The translations under genes were made by a program, and so were the position numbers. Positions 24,959-32,884 of a stretch of DNA of 48,097 nt are shown piece by piece. The stretch is taken from contig JAFQJE010000028.1 in assembly GCA_017415145.1 (NCBI GenBank), positions 1-48,097 of the forward strand. The letters run 5' to 3'. Numbering within the stretch: the first letter of the stretch is position 1; each line of letters begins with the position of its first letter. The notes beneath the pieces were generated by a model that worked only from the letters and a program-made list of their open reading frames with translations, was not told where the DNA came from and did not search any database. Source of the DNA: Clostridia bacterium (GTDB lineage Bacteria > Bacillota > Clostridia > UBA1381 > UBA9506).

Positions 24959-25714
24959 TTATCTCAGTAAAACATCAGACACTAACATCACACAAAAACC
25001 TATCAAAAGTGCATATGTAGCTCCTCGCTCGCTTCCGTGAGCATGAGTCTCAGGTATCATTTCATCGCTGATTACATAAAGCATCGTTCCCCCTGCAAAA
25101 GCAAGTGCAAAAGGAAGTATCACGGTAGACACACTAACTGCAAAGTATCCCAATAAAGTGCCTATGACCTCTACAATACCTGTTGCTGCAGCAATCAAAA
25201 ATGTTCGCCATGGTTTTACGCCTGCAGAAAGCATTGGTCCTATAATTACCATGCCCTCAGGGATGTTCTGCAGGGCAATACCCCCTGCAATTAAAAGGGC
25301 TTCACCTATATTTTCAGAACCAAAGCCTACACCTGCCGCAATCCCCTCAGGAAGATTGTGTATGGCGATTGCCATAACGAACAGCAGTATACTATTCAGG
25401 TTTTTGTTATCGTTGTGTTTTTCTATATCAACGCCCGCCAATTTATGAAGATGGGGAACAAGCTTGTCAATAACATTTAAAAAGGCAGCTCCCGCAAAAA
25501 TACCCGCAACAGTTATTAGAAGTGCAAATTTACCACCATAATCTAATGACGGCAAAATAAGTCCCAAAATTGCCGCTGCAAGCATTACACCCGCTGCAAA
25601 TGATAACACAATATCACTGAATTTATGAGAAATATCTTTAAATACAAATCCTAATATAGCACCAAAAAGAGTTGCTCCACCAACACCTATGGCAGTAAGC
25701 AATACCATTTCCAT
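24959..25714 (-). CDS. ZIP family metal transporter
   Basis: Imports Zn2+ or other divalent cations across the cytoplasmic membrane. The 251 residues have about eight membrane spans, with the metal-site motifs AIHNLPEGIAAG and ALQNIPEGM in successive spans, and a cytoplasmic loop with His residues (PHLHKLAG, EKHND). This resembles the GufA/ZupT branch. AAGGAG precedes the ATG. It heads a unit with the GH28-like gene. Confidence 0.92.
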   Translation of the reverse strand: MEMVLLTAIGVGGATLFGAILGFVFKDISHKFSDIVLSFAAGVMLAAAILGLILPSLDYGGKFALLITVAGIFAGAAFLNVIDKLVPHLHKLAGVDIEKHNDNKNLNSILLFVMAIAIHNLPEGIAAGVGFGSENIGEALLIAGGIALQNIPEGMVIIGPMLSAGVKPWRTFLIAAATGIVEVIGTLLGYFAVSVSTVILPFALAFAGGTMLYVISDEMIPETHAHGSERGATYALLIGFCVMLVSDVLLR

Positions 25715-25741
25715 AATATCACTCCTTACGTATACAGGTGT

Positions 25742-25770
25742 ATTTTACCATATCTAAGGTGTAAGTTCAA
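25742..25770 (-). promoter_or_regulatory. Promoter of the ZIP transporter
   Basis: Minus strand: TTGAAC (25770-25765), 17-nt spacer, TAAAAT (25747-25742) with extended TGG. The leader is short. No obvious zinc-repressor operator was recognised. Confidence 0.72.
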
Positions 25771-25784
25771 TAGAATTTTGCAAA

Positions 25785-25819
25785 AAAAGGCGGTAATTTC
25801 CCTAAAATTACCGCCTTTT
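25785..25819 (-). terminator. Terminator of the carD-to-SDR gene group
   Basis: Stem of about 15 bp (25785-25799 with 25805-25819) around GGCGG/CCGCC with a 5-nt loop, and a long T run on the minus strand. Ten bases after the SDR stop. Confidence 0.9.
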
Positions 25820-25828
25820 ACACTATTT

Positions 25829-26629
25829 TTACGGACGGAGTCCCATACCGCCTTCTAATGTTAAGGTTTCACCATTTAAGTATTTAAAGTCAGGAGATGC
25901 TAACTGCACGCAAACTCTGCCGATTTCGGTCTCCGGATCGCCAAAATGTCCCGCAGGAGGCATTTTAACATTCGCCTTAAATGCATCGGGGTATGCCTTT
26001 TCAAAGTTTTCAAGCTGTGCTGTCCATGCAATGGGACATACAACGTTTGTGTTAATGCCATCAATTGCCCATTCTGTTGCCGCAACTCTTGACAAACCTC
26101 TTATTCCTTCCTTTGCCGCAGCATAAGAGCACTGACCGTAGTTACCGAAAAGTCCCGCACCTGATGCGAAGTTGATAATTGAACCCTGTGTTTCCTTTAA
26201 GTAGGGATAACACGCCTTCATATAGTAGAAGGTTGCATAAAGTCCTGAGTACATAGCAAGATTAAACTGCTCTGTTGTGTGGTCCTGGATTGTTACGCCT
26301 GAAGCTGAGGCTTGTGCGTTGTTTATCAATACGTCAATTCTGCCAAAAGCCTCGATTGTAGCGTCAACTACACCCTTTGCAACTGCTTCGTTGTCTGCTC
26401 CTGCAGAAATGTCAGCAGCAAGAGCCAAAACTTTAATTCCGTAATTCTTCTCCAACTCTTCCTTTGCTTTCTCAAGCTTTCCCACGTTACGTCCTGTGAT
26501 TACAAGGTTTGCTCCCTCTTTTGCGTAAGCTGTTGCTATACCATAACCGATAGAGCCACATCTTCCGTCCGAAAGTGCCGCAAAGCCTGCTCCTGTGATA
26601 ATTGCTGTTTTACCTGTTAAAAAACCCAT
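25829..26629 (-). CDS. Short-chain dehydrogenase/reductase
   Basis: An NAD(P)-dependent oxidoreductase of 266 residues. The Rossmann start TGAGFAALSDGRCGSIGYGIA has a longer glycine loop than the usual TGxxxGIG; NNAQ replaces the common NNAG; the catalytic Ser and YAAAK motif are present (NFASGAG, YAAAKEG), and a GG near the end (LTLEGGMGLRP) is typical. The ATG at 26629 has GGAGG eight bases upstream; TTG codons two steps earlier are less likely. Substrate cannot be told from sequence. Last gene of the carD-zapA-sfsA-pncA series. Confidence 0.88.
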   Translation of the reverse strand: MGFLTGKTAIITGAGFAALSDGRCGSIGYGIATAYAKEGANLVITGRNVGKLEKAKEELEKNYGIKVLALAADISAGADNEAVAKGVVDATIEAFGRIDVLINNAQASASGVTIQDHTTEQFNLAMYSGLYATFYYMKACYPYLKETQGSIINFASGAGLFGNYGQCSYAAAKEGIRGLSRVAATEWAIDGINTNVVCPIAWTAQLENFEKAYPDAFKANVKMPPAGHFGDPETEIGRVCVQLASPDFKYLNGETLTLEGGMGLRP

Positions 26630-26676
26630 CAACAAACCCTCCTTGATTTTTTATATATTTAAATATAAGGATTTAA

Positions 26677-27186
26677 CTATTTTATTTCAATCTGACATAC
26701 TTTCATTGCATCAAGTGCTCTTTTGTGACTGTCAGTTGTTACACCTGCACAGCATTTTTCTATAACAGAAATCTTAACCTCAGGAAGATATGCCTTTATA
26801 AGCATTGCATTGGAAATTACGCATATGTCAGTACATAGTCCAATAATGGTAACCTCATCAACATCTCCCTGTTTTTTTAAATATTCTGCAAGGTGCGTGC
26901 TTCCAAAAGTAGTTTTGTCAAAAATCTTTCTTCCCTGTGCAAGTGGACTTAATTCTTTTGCGATCTGCCACCCTTCTGTATCTTTTATGCAATGAGGTAC
27001 AGGTAGATTCCTACCCTCTTGTGTGTTCATATAATCATCATGGTGAGTATCTCTTGTAAAAATAATTTCTCCGCAAAAATTTTCTATATATTCCTTTACT
27101 GCAGGCACTATTGACACAGCCTCAGGTGACCCCAGTGCTCCGTCAATAAAATCCTTTTGCATATCCACTACTATTAAGTGTTTCAT
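26677..27186 (-). CDS. pncA: Nicotinamidase / isochorismatase-family amidase
   Basis: Probably deamidates nicotinamide to nicotinate for NAD salvage. The triad is visible: D8 (VDMQKDF), K91 (FDKTTFGS) and C122 (GLCTDICVISNA), with metal-binding RDTHHDDY near 45-52 and PVPHC near 62-66. The 169 residues are on the short side but complete. The ATG overlaps the sfsA stop (ATGA), with GGAGG upstream. Together with nadE in this window it supports a nicotinamide-to-NAD route. Confidence 0.9.
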   Translation of the reverse strand: MKHLIVVDMQKDFIDGALGSPEAVSIVPAVKEYIENFCGEIIFTRDTHHDDYMNTQEGRNLPVPHCIKDTEGWQIAKELSPLAQGRKIFDKTTFGSTHLAEYLKKQGDVDEVTIIGLCTDICVISNAMLIKAYLPEVKISVIEKCCAGVTTDSHKRALDAMKVCQIEIK

Positions 27187-27869
27187 TGATTTTCCTCCAG
27201 TATTACCTCTATAAAATCATCTATTTTAAGTGTATCAGGCGTTACATTACAATCCACACAAACTACATTTACACCTGATTTTTTTGCCCTTACAAGTGCT
27301 TCACCAAAAGCTCTGTGTGTTTTATAATTCGGTGTAAAATATGAAATACCCTTCATCTGTACCACGAAGAACATATATGCCTCGTATCCATTTTCTACAG
27401 CGTCAATCAGTTCCTCTATATGCTTTATCCCTCTCTCGGTGGGTGCATCAGGAAATTTTGCCACTCCTTTTTTCTCCAGAGTAACACCCTTTACCTCAAC
27501 AAATATTTTTCGCTCTCCCACTTCAATATAACAGTCAAAGCGTGAATTTTTATACCTGGTTTCAGGACGAAGAACTGACAACTCTCCAAAATATTGCTTT
27601 GCCCATTCATAAAAAATTTTATTTGGTGCCTGAGAATCAATATTTACAAGCTTATCTTTCTTATAAACTGCAACAAGGTCATACTCTGTTTTCCGTGCAG
27701 GGTTTTTGCTTTGCTCTAAAAAAACCTTCGCACCTGGAATTAATAGTTCACGGCACCTGCCTGTGTTCTTTACATGGCAGACTTCCTCACTACCCGATAT
27801 TTCAACATGTGCTATAAATCTGTTGGGGCGGGATACGAATCTACCCTCAACAATATTTTGATATTTCAT
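27183..27869 (-). CDS. sfsA: SfsA family DNA/RNA nuclease-like protein
   Basis: Named for sugar fermentation stimulation in E. coli; the family has a nuclease-like fold with reported DNA binding and nuclease activity. The 228 residues carry FVSRPNRFIAHV, HVKNTGRCRELLIPG, SRFDCYIEV, FVEVKGVTLE and FPDAPTERGIKHIEEL, all family signatures. The ATG at 27869 has GAGG upstream; a frame extending to 27911 runs into the hairpin. It overlaps pncA by four bases. Confidence 0.93.
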   Translation of the reverse strand: MKYQNIVEGRFVSRPNRFIAHVEISGSEEVCHVKNTGRCRELLIPGAKVFLEQSKNPARKTEYDLVAVYKKDKLVNIDSQAPNKIFYEWAKQYFGELSVLRPETRYKNSRFDCYIEVGERKIFVEVKGVTLEKKGVAKFPDAPTERGIKHIEELIDAVENGYEAYMFFVVQMKGISYFTPNYKTHRAFGEALVRAKKSGVNVVCVDCNVTPDTLKIDDFIEVILEENQ

Positions 27870-27892
27870 ATTCGACCTCATATAAATAAAAT

Positions 27893-27941
27893 GCATCTGA
27901 AATATGCTCAAAAATTTATAAGGGACGCATATTTCAGATGC
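27893..27941 (-). terminator. Long-armed hairpin between zapA and sfsA
   Basis: An exact 15-bp inverted repeat (27893-27907 and 27927-27941) with a 19-nt loop, followed on the minus strand by an ATTTTATTT tail. Probably a terminator or attenuator after zapA; the long loop is unusual for a simple terminator. Confidence 0.65.
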
Positions 27942-27959
27942 TGACAGTAATAAACAAAA

Positions 27960-28313
27960 TTATTTTTTATAAGGCGGTGTCTGCAGACGTGACTGATTCT
28001 GCACAGGCGTAGCAACATTATGGTTCTGTACAAATGTGCGTGCCGCTTCTAACTTCTTATTAAGCTCCTGGTTCTCTGCAGTTAACTCTGCAATTTTCGC
28101 CTCGTATGTCTGCTTTGCTTTTGTCATATCGTCTGCCATATTCAAAGCTGTAAGCATAGCTGCCATAGCTGAGCTGAGTCTAGAATTCTGAATCTTTACA
28201 TCACAAAGCTTTTTGTTAACAAGATCGGAAATTTCCAGCATATATTCTCTGCTCTCTTCTGAAACTATTGTGTATTCCTGACCGTCTAATTTTACGGTTA
28301 ACTTATTCGCCAT
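27960..28313 (-). CDS. zapA: Cell division protein ZapA
   Basis: Small FtsZ-associated protein that bundles FtsZ filaments. The 117 residues show the N-terminal NKLTVKLDGQEYTIVSEES domain, then a helix and a coiled coil (about 65-95, with KAKQTYEAKIAELTAENQEL). The C-terminal tail (QNHNVATPVQNQSRLQ) is low complexity. AAGGAG precedes the ATG. It lies 12 bp after carD, apparently the same transcript. Confidence 0.9.
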   Translation of the reverse strand: MANKLTVKLDGQEYTIVSEESREYMLEISDLVNKKLCDVKIQNSRLSSAMAAMLTALNMADDMTKAKQTYEAKIAELTAENQELNKKLEAARTFVQNHNVATPVQNQSRLQTPPYKK

Positions 28314-28325
28314 ACAGACACTCCT

Positions 28326-28817
28326 TTATGATAGTTCTGCATTAACTATTTCATTCATTATGTTCTCAATTTCACTTTGGCGAGCTGATTTTGCCATAAC
28401 AAGCTCTGAGACCATAATCTGCTTAGCACTGTTAAGCATTTTACGTTCTCCTGTGGAAAGACCGCGAGTCTTATCACGGAACATAAGACTTTTTACGACC
28501 TGGGCAACTTCGTAGATATTACCACTCTTTATCTTTGCAGAATTCTCCCTGCAACGTTTGTTCCAGTTCGCGTCCATTTCCGTTGAGCATTCGCGAAACT
28601 TTGCAATGACCTTGTCGGCTTCTGCTTTGTCAATAACGTCCCTGATGCCAATTTCTTTAGCATTTGCCACAGGTATCATAACCTTCATATCGCCTATAGG
28701 CATCCGCATAATATAGTATTCTTGCTTCGCGCCCATAATTTCACGTTCCTCAATGGACTCAATCACTCCGGCGCCGTGCACAGGATAAACAATATTATCC
28801 CCTATATTATAATTCAT
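28326..28817 (-). CDS. carD: CarD/CdnL family RNA polymerase-binding regulator
   Basis: Binds the RNA polymerase beta subunit and stabilises open promoter complexes at housekeeping and rRNA promoters. The N-terminal Tudor-like domain (NIGDNIVYPVHGAGVIESIEE, then YYIMRMPIGDMKVMIPV) and the helical C-terminal DNA-binding part (LSTGERKMLNSAKQIMVSEL) are clear; 163 residues, normal length. GGGAGGG precedes the ATG. A G-C rich hairpin (28832-28836 with 28844-28848) sits three bases from the ribosome binding site and could limit initiation. First gene of the group ending with the SDR. Confidence 0.94.
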   Translation of the reverse strand: MNYNIGDNIVYPVHGAGVIESIEEREIMGAKQEYYIMRMPIGDMKVMIPVANAKEIGIRDVIDKAEADKVIAKFRECSTEMDANWNKRCRENSAKIKSGNIYEVAQVVKSLMFRDKTRGLSTGERKMLNSAKQIMVSELVMAKSARQSEIENIMNEIVNAELS

Positions 28818-28874
28818 TTTGAACCCTCCCTGCAGGACCCCGCCCTGCTGGTAAATATAATATGCCTTACTTAT

Positions 28875-28903
28875 ATTTTAACGCAATAGTGCCCAAAAGT
28901 CAA
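28875..28903 (-). promoter_or_regulatory. Promoter of carD-zapA
   Basis: Minus strand: TTGACT (28903-28898), 17-nt spacer, TAAAAT (28880-28875). Confidence 0.82.
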
Positions 28904-28945
28904 GAAAAATCTAGCTTACAAAACTTTACACTTTTGTTACAAAAC

Positions 28946-28974
28946 TTGAATATTTGTCGCGTTTATGTTATTAT
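28946..28974 (+). promoter_or_regulatory. Promoter of walJ-like gene and rlmH
   Basis: TTGAAT (28946-28951), 17-nt spacer, TATTAT (28969-28974) with extended TGT; 28 bp before the start codon. Confidence 0.72.
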
Positions 28975-29001
28975 TTTTTTAGTTATTCTCCGGAGGATAT
29001 T

Positions 29002-29787
29002 ATGATTAAATTTCAACCCTTGCTTTCCAGTTCATCTGGAAACTCCATCTTTATTACCGACGATACTACTCACATATTAATAGATTGCGGGGCACCTATC
29101 CGCTATATAGAAAAATGTCTTGCCCGCCTGGGCGTTGAACCCTCCTGTCTTTCGGGCGTTTTTATCACTCATGCGCATTCTGACCACGTGGCTGCAGCTG
29201 GAACCCTCACCAAAAAATACAACATACCCGTTTTTGCAACAGAAGAAACATTTGCTCTTTCCGGCAGGTATCTTTCCACCATCAGCCGAAAAGCTGCACG
29301 AATTATTTCAGCAGGGGATGATATAATCATCGGCGATATGGTCGTACACGCGTTTAAAATACCCCACGACGCAGCAGGTTCAATCAGCTACACAGTTGCA
29401 GATTCTGACACCAAATTCGGCATTGCCACAGACTCAGGACATGTGAGCAACGAAATTATAGAAAATCTTTCAGGATGCGAAAGTGTCATAGTTGAAGCTA
29501 ATCATGATGTGGATATGCTGATAGGAGGACCTTATCCGTATCCTTTAAAAAGGCGAATACTAAGCGATAAGGGGCATTTGTCAAACGAACTTTGCGGGGA
29601 GCTTTGCGTGACCCTTGCAAAGAATGGCACAAAATCGTTCTGGCTTGGACACTTGTCAGAAAAAAACAACTTACCCGAAACCGCTTACCGTACAGTATAT
29701 GAAATACTTTACAGCAAAGGATACAGGGTAGGCACAGATGTTGCCTTAAACGTAATTCCTAAAATGTGGATAGAGGACAAAATATGA
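29002..29787 (+). CDS. MBL-fold metallohydrolase, YycJ/WalJ type
   Basis: A metallo-beta-lactamase-fold hydrolase of 261 residues. It begins MIKFQPLLSSSSGNSIFIT, as in YycJ/WalJ, with the metal motif THAHSDH (56-62) and IPHDAAGSISY, ATDSGHV and LSEKNN segments. WalJ is linked to cell-wall/DNA replication coordination in some Firmicutes, often near walRK; here no walRK genes are present and the neighbour is rlmH. Substrate unknown. GGAGG is seven bases before the ATG. Its last bases overlap the rlmH start (ATGA). Confidence 0.9.
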   Translation: MIKFQPLLSSSSGNSIFITDDTTHILIDCGAPIRYIEKCLARLGVEPSCLSGVFITHAHSDHVAAAGTLTKKYNIPVFATEETFALSGRYLSTISRKAARIISAGDDIIIGDMVVHAFKIPHDAAGSISYTVADSDTKFGIATDSGHVSNEIIENLSGCESVIVEANHDVDMLIGGPYPYPLKRRILSDKGHLSNELCGELCVTLAKNGTKSFWLGHLSEKNNLPETAYRTVYEILYSKGYRVGTDVALNVIPKMWIEDKI

Positions 29788-30263
29788 ACATAAATATAGT
29801 TGCAGTAGGAAAAATAAAAGAAAAATACTTAAAAGAAGCAATAGAAGAATATTCAAAGCGTCTTTCCCGCTTTTGCAAATTAAAAATCACAGAGGTTCCT
29901 GACGAGCCTATGAGTGACAGACCTAATGATGCCGAAAAAGCAGCTGTCTTAAAAAAAGAAGCAGAAAAAATCACCTCAGCTATCAGCACAACTGATGTTT
30001 TGGTTACCCTGTGTGTAGAGGGAAAGCAATTATCAAGTGAAAAATTCGCTGACTTTTTTGCCAACGGGACTGTTTCAGGTGCATCCACGTTTACTTTTGT
30101 AATAGGCGGAAGTCTTGGGCTTTCTGATGAAATCAAAGCCAAAAGCAAGTTGCGTCTTTCCTTTTCGGAAATGACCTTTCCCCATCAATTGATGAGAGTA
30201 ATACTTTTAGAGCAGGTTTATCGTGCATTTAAGATAAACTCTAATGAAAACTATCACAAATAA
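29784..30263 (+). CDS. rlmH: 23S rRNA (pseudouridine-1915-N3)-methyltransferase
   Basis: Methylates pseudouridine 1915 in helix 69 of 23S rRNA, acting on whole 70S ribosomes. The 159 residues are exactly the usual length: MNINIVAVGKIKEKYLKEAI at the start, the SPOUT-knot VIGGSLGLSDEIK and the end MTFPHQLMRVILLEQVYRAF. The start at 29784 overlaps the upstream stop by four bases; an in-frame ATG at 29766 would add six residues and is not favoured. Confidence 0.96.
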   Translation: MNINIVAVGKIKEKYLKEAIEEYSKRLSRFCKLKITEVPDEPMSDRPNDAEKAAVLKKEAEKITSAISTTDVLVTLCVEGKQLSSEKFADFFANGTVSGASTFTFVIGGSLGLSDEIKAKSKLRLSFSEMTFPHQLMRVILLEQVYRAFKINSNENYHK

Positions 30264-30274
30264 CAAAAAAACAG

Positions 30275-30303
30275 TTGACAAATGAGAAAAAGAGGAATAA
30301 AAT
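30275..30303 (+). promoter_or_regulatory. Promoter of the trpB T-box transcript
   Basis: TTGACA (30275-30280), 17-nt spacer, TAAAAT (30298-30303), immediately before the T-box leader. Confidence 0.85.
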
Positions 30304-30553
30304 ATAAGAAACTGTTGAGGCAGAAAAAAGGCAGACAAAACTTTTTCGAGCGAGCGGATTATGGTGTGAGTTCCGCAAAAGTTCCTGCGTAATATGGACT
30401 GCTGAGGGCGGCGTCAAATGCGCCGACGTAAGACTTACGTTACAAGTCAGGAGTATGACTGTACTCCCAAAGCGCACGAGCGAATCGTGAATCAAGGTGG
30501 CACCGCGGATAGTTAATTCGTCCTTGACAGTTATTCTGTCGGGGACTTTTTTA
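30304..30553 (+). promoter_or_regulatory. Tryptophan T-box riboswitch
   Basis: A tRNA-sensing leader that lets transcription continue when uncharged tRNA-Trp binds. The T-box sequence AAGGTGGCACCGCGG is at 30494-30508. Its TGGC bulge would pair with an acceptor end GCCA, meaning discriminator G, as in tRNA-Trp. A likely specifier TGG (Trp) is at 30395-30397, followed by A. The terminator (30520-30530 with 30536-30546, then seven T) competes with the antiterminator that uses the TTCGTCC segment. TAT and ATG overlap the specifier, but the discriminator base and the downstream trpB favour Trp. Confidence 0.93.
30520..30553 (+). terminator. T-box regulated terminator
   Basis: An 11-bp stem with two G-U pairs, 5-nt loop, then seven T (30547-30553). 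It ends 25 bp before the trpB start. Confidence 0.88.
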
Positions 30554-30578
30554 TTTGCTCGCTTAGGAGGAAATTATT

Positions 30579-31799
30579 ATGAAATTAGGAAATGTAGATT
30601 TTGAAACTTATTTTAACAACTACCCCAACAAAGAGGGGTATTTTGGAAAATATGGCGGCGTGTTTGTTGACGAAAAATTAAAGGCTGCCATGGCAGAAAT
30701 TACAGAAGCATATTTTTCGATCTGCCAGTCAAGAAAGTTTATTGCAGAACTCAGAAGAATAAGAAAAGAATTTCAGGGACGTCCCACACCCGTTACACAT
30801 TTAGAAAGACTCTCGGATTACTTGGGCGGTAAGGTTCAGCTTTACGCTAAGCGTGAAGATTTAAATCATTCAGGCGCACACAAATTAAACCATTGTATGG
30901 GTGAAGCACTTCTTGCTCACTACATGGGCAAGAAAAAGGTCATTGCCGAAACAGGCGCAGGTCAGCATGGTGTAGCCTTAGCTACAGCGGCTGCATACTT
31001 CGGTCTTGAGTGTGATATTTATATGGGTTCTGTCGATATTAAAAAACAGGCTCCCAACGTTGCAAGAATGAAAATTCTTGGTGCAAATGTTATTGAAGTA
31101 ACCCACGGATTAAAGACTCTAAAAGAAGCGGTTGACGCAGCATTTGATGCATATAGTAAAGAATACAACGATGCAATTTACTGCATTGGTTCAGTTTTAG
31201 GACCTCATCCCTTCCCCATGATGGTTAGAGATTTCCAGAGTGTTGTTGGTATTGAAGCAAGAGAACAGTTTATTGATATGACAGGACACTTGCCCAACTC
31301 CATCGTTGCATGTGTAGGCGGCGGTTCAAACGCTGCTGGACTTTTTGCAGGATTCCTAAACGACCCTGTTGATATTTACGGCATCGAGCCTTTAGGTCGC
31401 GGACCTAAAATGGGCGACCACGCTGCAAGCTTAAAATACGGTACAGAAGGTATCATGCACGGCTTTAACAGTATAATGTTAAAGGACGAGAACGGCGAAC
31501 CTGCTCCCGTTTATTCAGTTGCCAGCGGTCTTGACTATCCCTCCAGCGGTCCTGAGCACGCATTCTTACAGGAAATCGGCAGAGTAAAATACGATGTAAT
31601 CGACGACGAAGAAACAATTGACGCTTTCTTCCGTCTTGCAAGACTTGAGGGTATCATTCCCGCAATTGAAAGCGCTCACGCTGTGGCTTACGGCATGAAA
31701 TTAGCTAAAACTATGGACCACGGTTCAATTTTGATTAACTTATCAGGTCGCGGTGATAAAGATATGGATTACATTATCGAAAATTACGGCATAAGATAG
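30579..31799 (+). CDS. trpB: Tryptophan synthase beta chain
   Basis: Condenses indole with L-serine to tryptophan using PLP. The 406 residues have the PLP Lys in HSGAHKLNH (K102), catalytic Glu in AETGAGQHG (E124), the phosphate-binding VGGGSNAAG and SGRGDKD. The change from the usual HTGAHKINN to HSGAHKLNH is mild. AGGAGG precedes the ATG. There is no trpA or other trp gene next to it, and it has its own T-box and terminator, so it may use free indole or work with a distant trpA. Confidence 0.96.
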   Translation: MKLGNVDFETYFNNYPNKEGYFGKYGGVFVDEKLKAAMAEITEAYFSICQSRKFIAELRRIRKEFQGRPTPVTHLERLSDYLGGKVQLYAKREDLNHSGAHKLNHCMGEALLAHYMGKKKVIAETGAGQHGVALATAAAYFGLECDIYMGSVDIKKQAPNVARMKILGANVIEVTHGLKTLKEAVDAAFDAYSKEYNDAIYCIGSVLGPHPFPMMVRDFQSVVGIEAREQFIDMTGHLPNSIVACVGGGSNAAGLFAGFLNDPVDIYGIEPLGRGPKMGDHAASLKYGTEGIMHGFNSIMLKDENGEPAPVYSVASGLDYPSSGPEHAFLQEIGRVKYDVIDDEETIDAFFRLARLEGIIPAIESAHAVAYGMKLAKTMDHGSILINLSGRGDKDMDYIIENYGIR

Positions 31800-31807
31800 A
31801 TAAGGCG

Positions 31808-31838
31808 TCAAAAAACGCACACAACAAGCAAGGCAAAA
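31808..31838 (+). repeat. 31-bp direct repeat, copy 1
   Basis: Starts nine bases after the trpB stop. Identical over 31 bases to 32004-32034 and begins TCAAAAAACGCACACAACAA. In this copy GCGT just upstream can pair with ACGC inside. Confidence 0.85.
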
Positions 31839-31863
31839 TAATTGTTTAAATAATATATTTTGG

Positions 31864-31892
31864 TAGGAATTCGCAAAGCGAATTCCTATTTT
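31864..31892 (+). terminator. Terminator of trpB
   Basis: An 11-bp stem TAGGAATTCGC/GCGAATTCCTA (31864-31874 with 31878-31888), 3-nt loop, then TTTTATT. It lies between the two 31-bp direct repeats. Confidence 0.8.
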
Positions 31893-31910
31893 ATTATAGC
31901 CTTGCTTTTT

Positions 31911-31975
31911 GAACAATCCTCACCTCTCGGCGTACAACAGTACGCCTTCGGGTATCCCTTCGGTTCGGTTTGTCC
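31911..31975 (+). repeat. Dispersed hairpin repeat, copy C
   Basis: Same element as copies A and B. Inner stem GGCGTAC/GTACGCC at 31929-31935 and 31940-31946 with loop AACA; conserved CCTCTC and TTCGGGTA flanks; tail GGTTTGTCCAATCTG. The outer stem is decayed (7 of 9 pairs). It lies inside the segment bounded by the 31-bp direct repeats. Confidence 0.8.
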
Positions 31976-32003
31976 AATCTGTACTGTTTTTTCTCCGCCT
32001 GCA

Positions 32004-32034
32004 TCAAAAAACGCACACAACAAGCAAGGCAAAA
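32004..32034 (+). repeat. 31-bp direct repeat, copy 2
   Basis: Second copy, 196 bp after the first and seven bases before the HAD-gene terminator. The similarity extends three bases upstream with one mismatch (GCA versus GCG). Confidence 0.85.
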
Positions 32035-32040
32035 ACACAT

Positions 32041-32078
32041 AAATACGGCAGTTCAAATTCTGAACTGCCGTATTTTTT
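32041..32078. terminator. Terminator of the serpin-HAD unit
   Basis: A 15-bp stem (32041-32055 with 32061-32075), 5-nt loop, A-rich before and T-rich after, so it can act from both sides. It touches the HAD stop codon. Confidence 0.88.
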
Positions 32079-32874
32079 ATAATCTTTCTATTAAATCCGC
32101 TATTGCTCCTTCTTCATTGGAGCAGGTAATAATATCAGCACAAGTTTTCACGTCATCGTGGGCATTCGCAACAGCTACTGCCGTTCCCGCCGCCTTGAGC
32201 ATTGATATATCATTCTCGTTGTCACCAACTGCAATGACATTTTTAGGATTTATACCGTAAATATTACACAATTTTTTAAGAGCCGTTCCTTTTGTGGCAG
32301 ATTTGTTGAATATTTCGTAGTAAAATTTATGGGTTTTGAGCATATTGTATTTTTCTCTGAAAGGAGAATCTAAGAGTTTCTCCCTTATGGCATCCACCAT
32401 ATCAGGGTCTTCTGCTGCAACCATTTTTATCCAGGGTTTCGGAGTATTTTTCACACCATCTGTAATTATTGCTTCAATCTTTTCATACTCTGCATGGCGG
32501 TCTGTTGCAAAATTTCGTCTTGCAGCACACAAGCCCTCTTTGTTCATCACCTCAATACCAACAGAGGGAAAAAGACGTATAATTTCATCAATTACCGATA
32601 CTACTTCGTCGTCCAATGGTATTATCTCTACATATTCCATTTTCAAAAGGTCATATAAACTGCACCCATTATGGCATATACATGGAAAATCAGGCAAAAA
32701 CCCGTCTATCGCGGGGAGCACAGCTTCAGGAAATCTTCCTGTTGCAAACATTATCTTGCCTCCGTGAGCACGAAAATACTCTATTGCCTCTATATTCTCC
32801 TTTGGTATTGCATTCTGCTCATTAAGCAATGTTCCGTCAAGGTCAGAACAAATAACTAAATCTGTAAATTTCAT
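32077..32874 (-). CDS. Cof-type HAD-IIB hydrolase (sugar-phosphate phosphatase family)
   Basis: A 265-residue phosphatase of the HAD superfamily. Motif I is SDLDGTLLN with the two catalytic Asp, motif II lies in FATGR, motif III has a Lys in SATKGTAL, and motif IV is AVGDNENDISML. The cap domain between motifs II and III is of the IIB type. The family dephosphorylates sugar phosphates, PLP or flavin precursors; substrate cannot be assigned. It follows the serpin gene by ten bases, with only a weak ribosome binding site, so it is likely co-transcribed. Confidence 0.92.
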   Translation of the reverse strand: MKFTDLVICSDLDGTLLNEQNAIPKENIEAIEYFRAHGGKIMFATGRFPEAVLPAIDGFLPDFPCICHNGCSLYDLLKMEYVEIIPLDDEVVSVIDEIIRLFPSVGIEVMNKEGLCAARRNFATDRHAEYEKIEAIITDGVKNTPKPWIKMVAAEDPDMVDAIREKLLDSPFREKYNMLKTHKFYYEIFNKSATKGTALKKLCNIYGINPKNVIAVGDNENDISMLKAAGTAVAVANAHDDVKTCADIITCSNEEGAIADLIERL

Positions 32875-32884
32875 AATTACCCGC

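Noticed and set aside
31808-32034. CRISPR-like repeat pair
   Set aside because: Only two copies, spaced 196 bp apart with a terminator and a known repeat between them; no cas genes.
32017-32045. Large hairpin between GCCTTGCTT near 31899 and AAGCAAGGC in the second direct repeat
   Set aside because: Nine base pairs over more than 110 nt can arise from the duplicated sequence itself and compete with stronger local stems.
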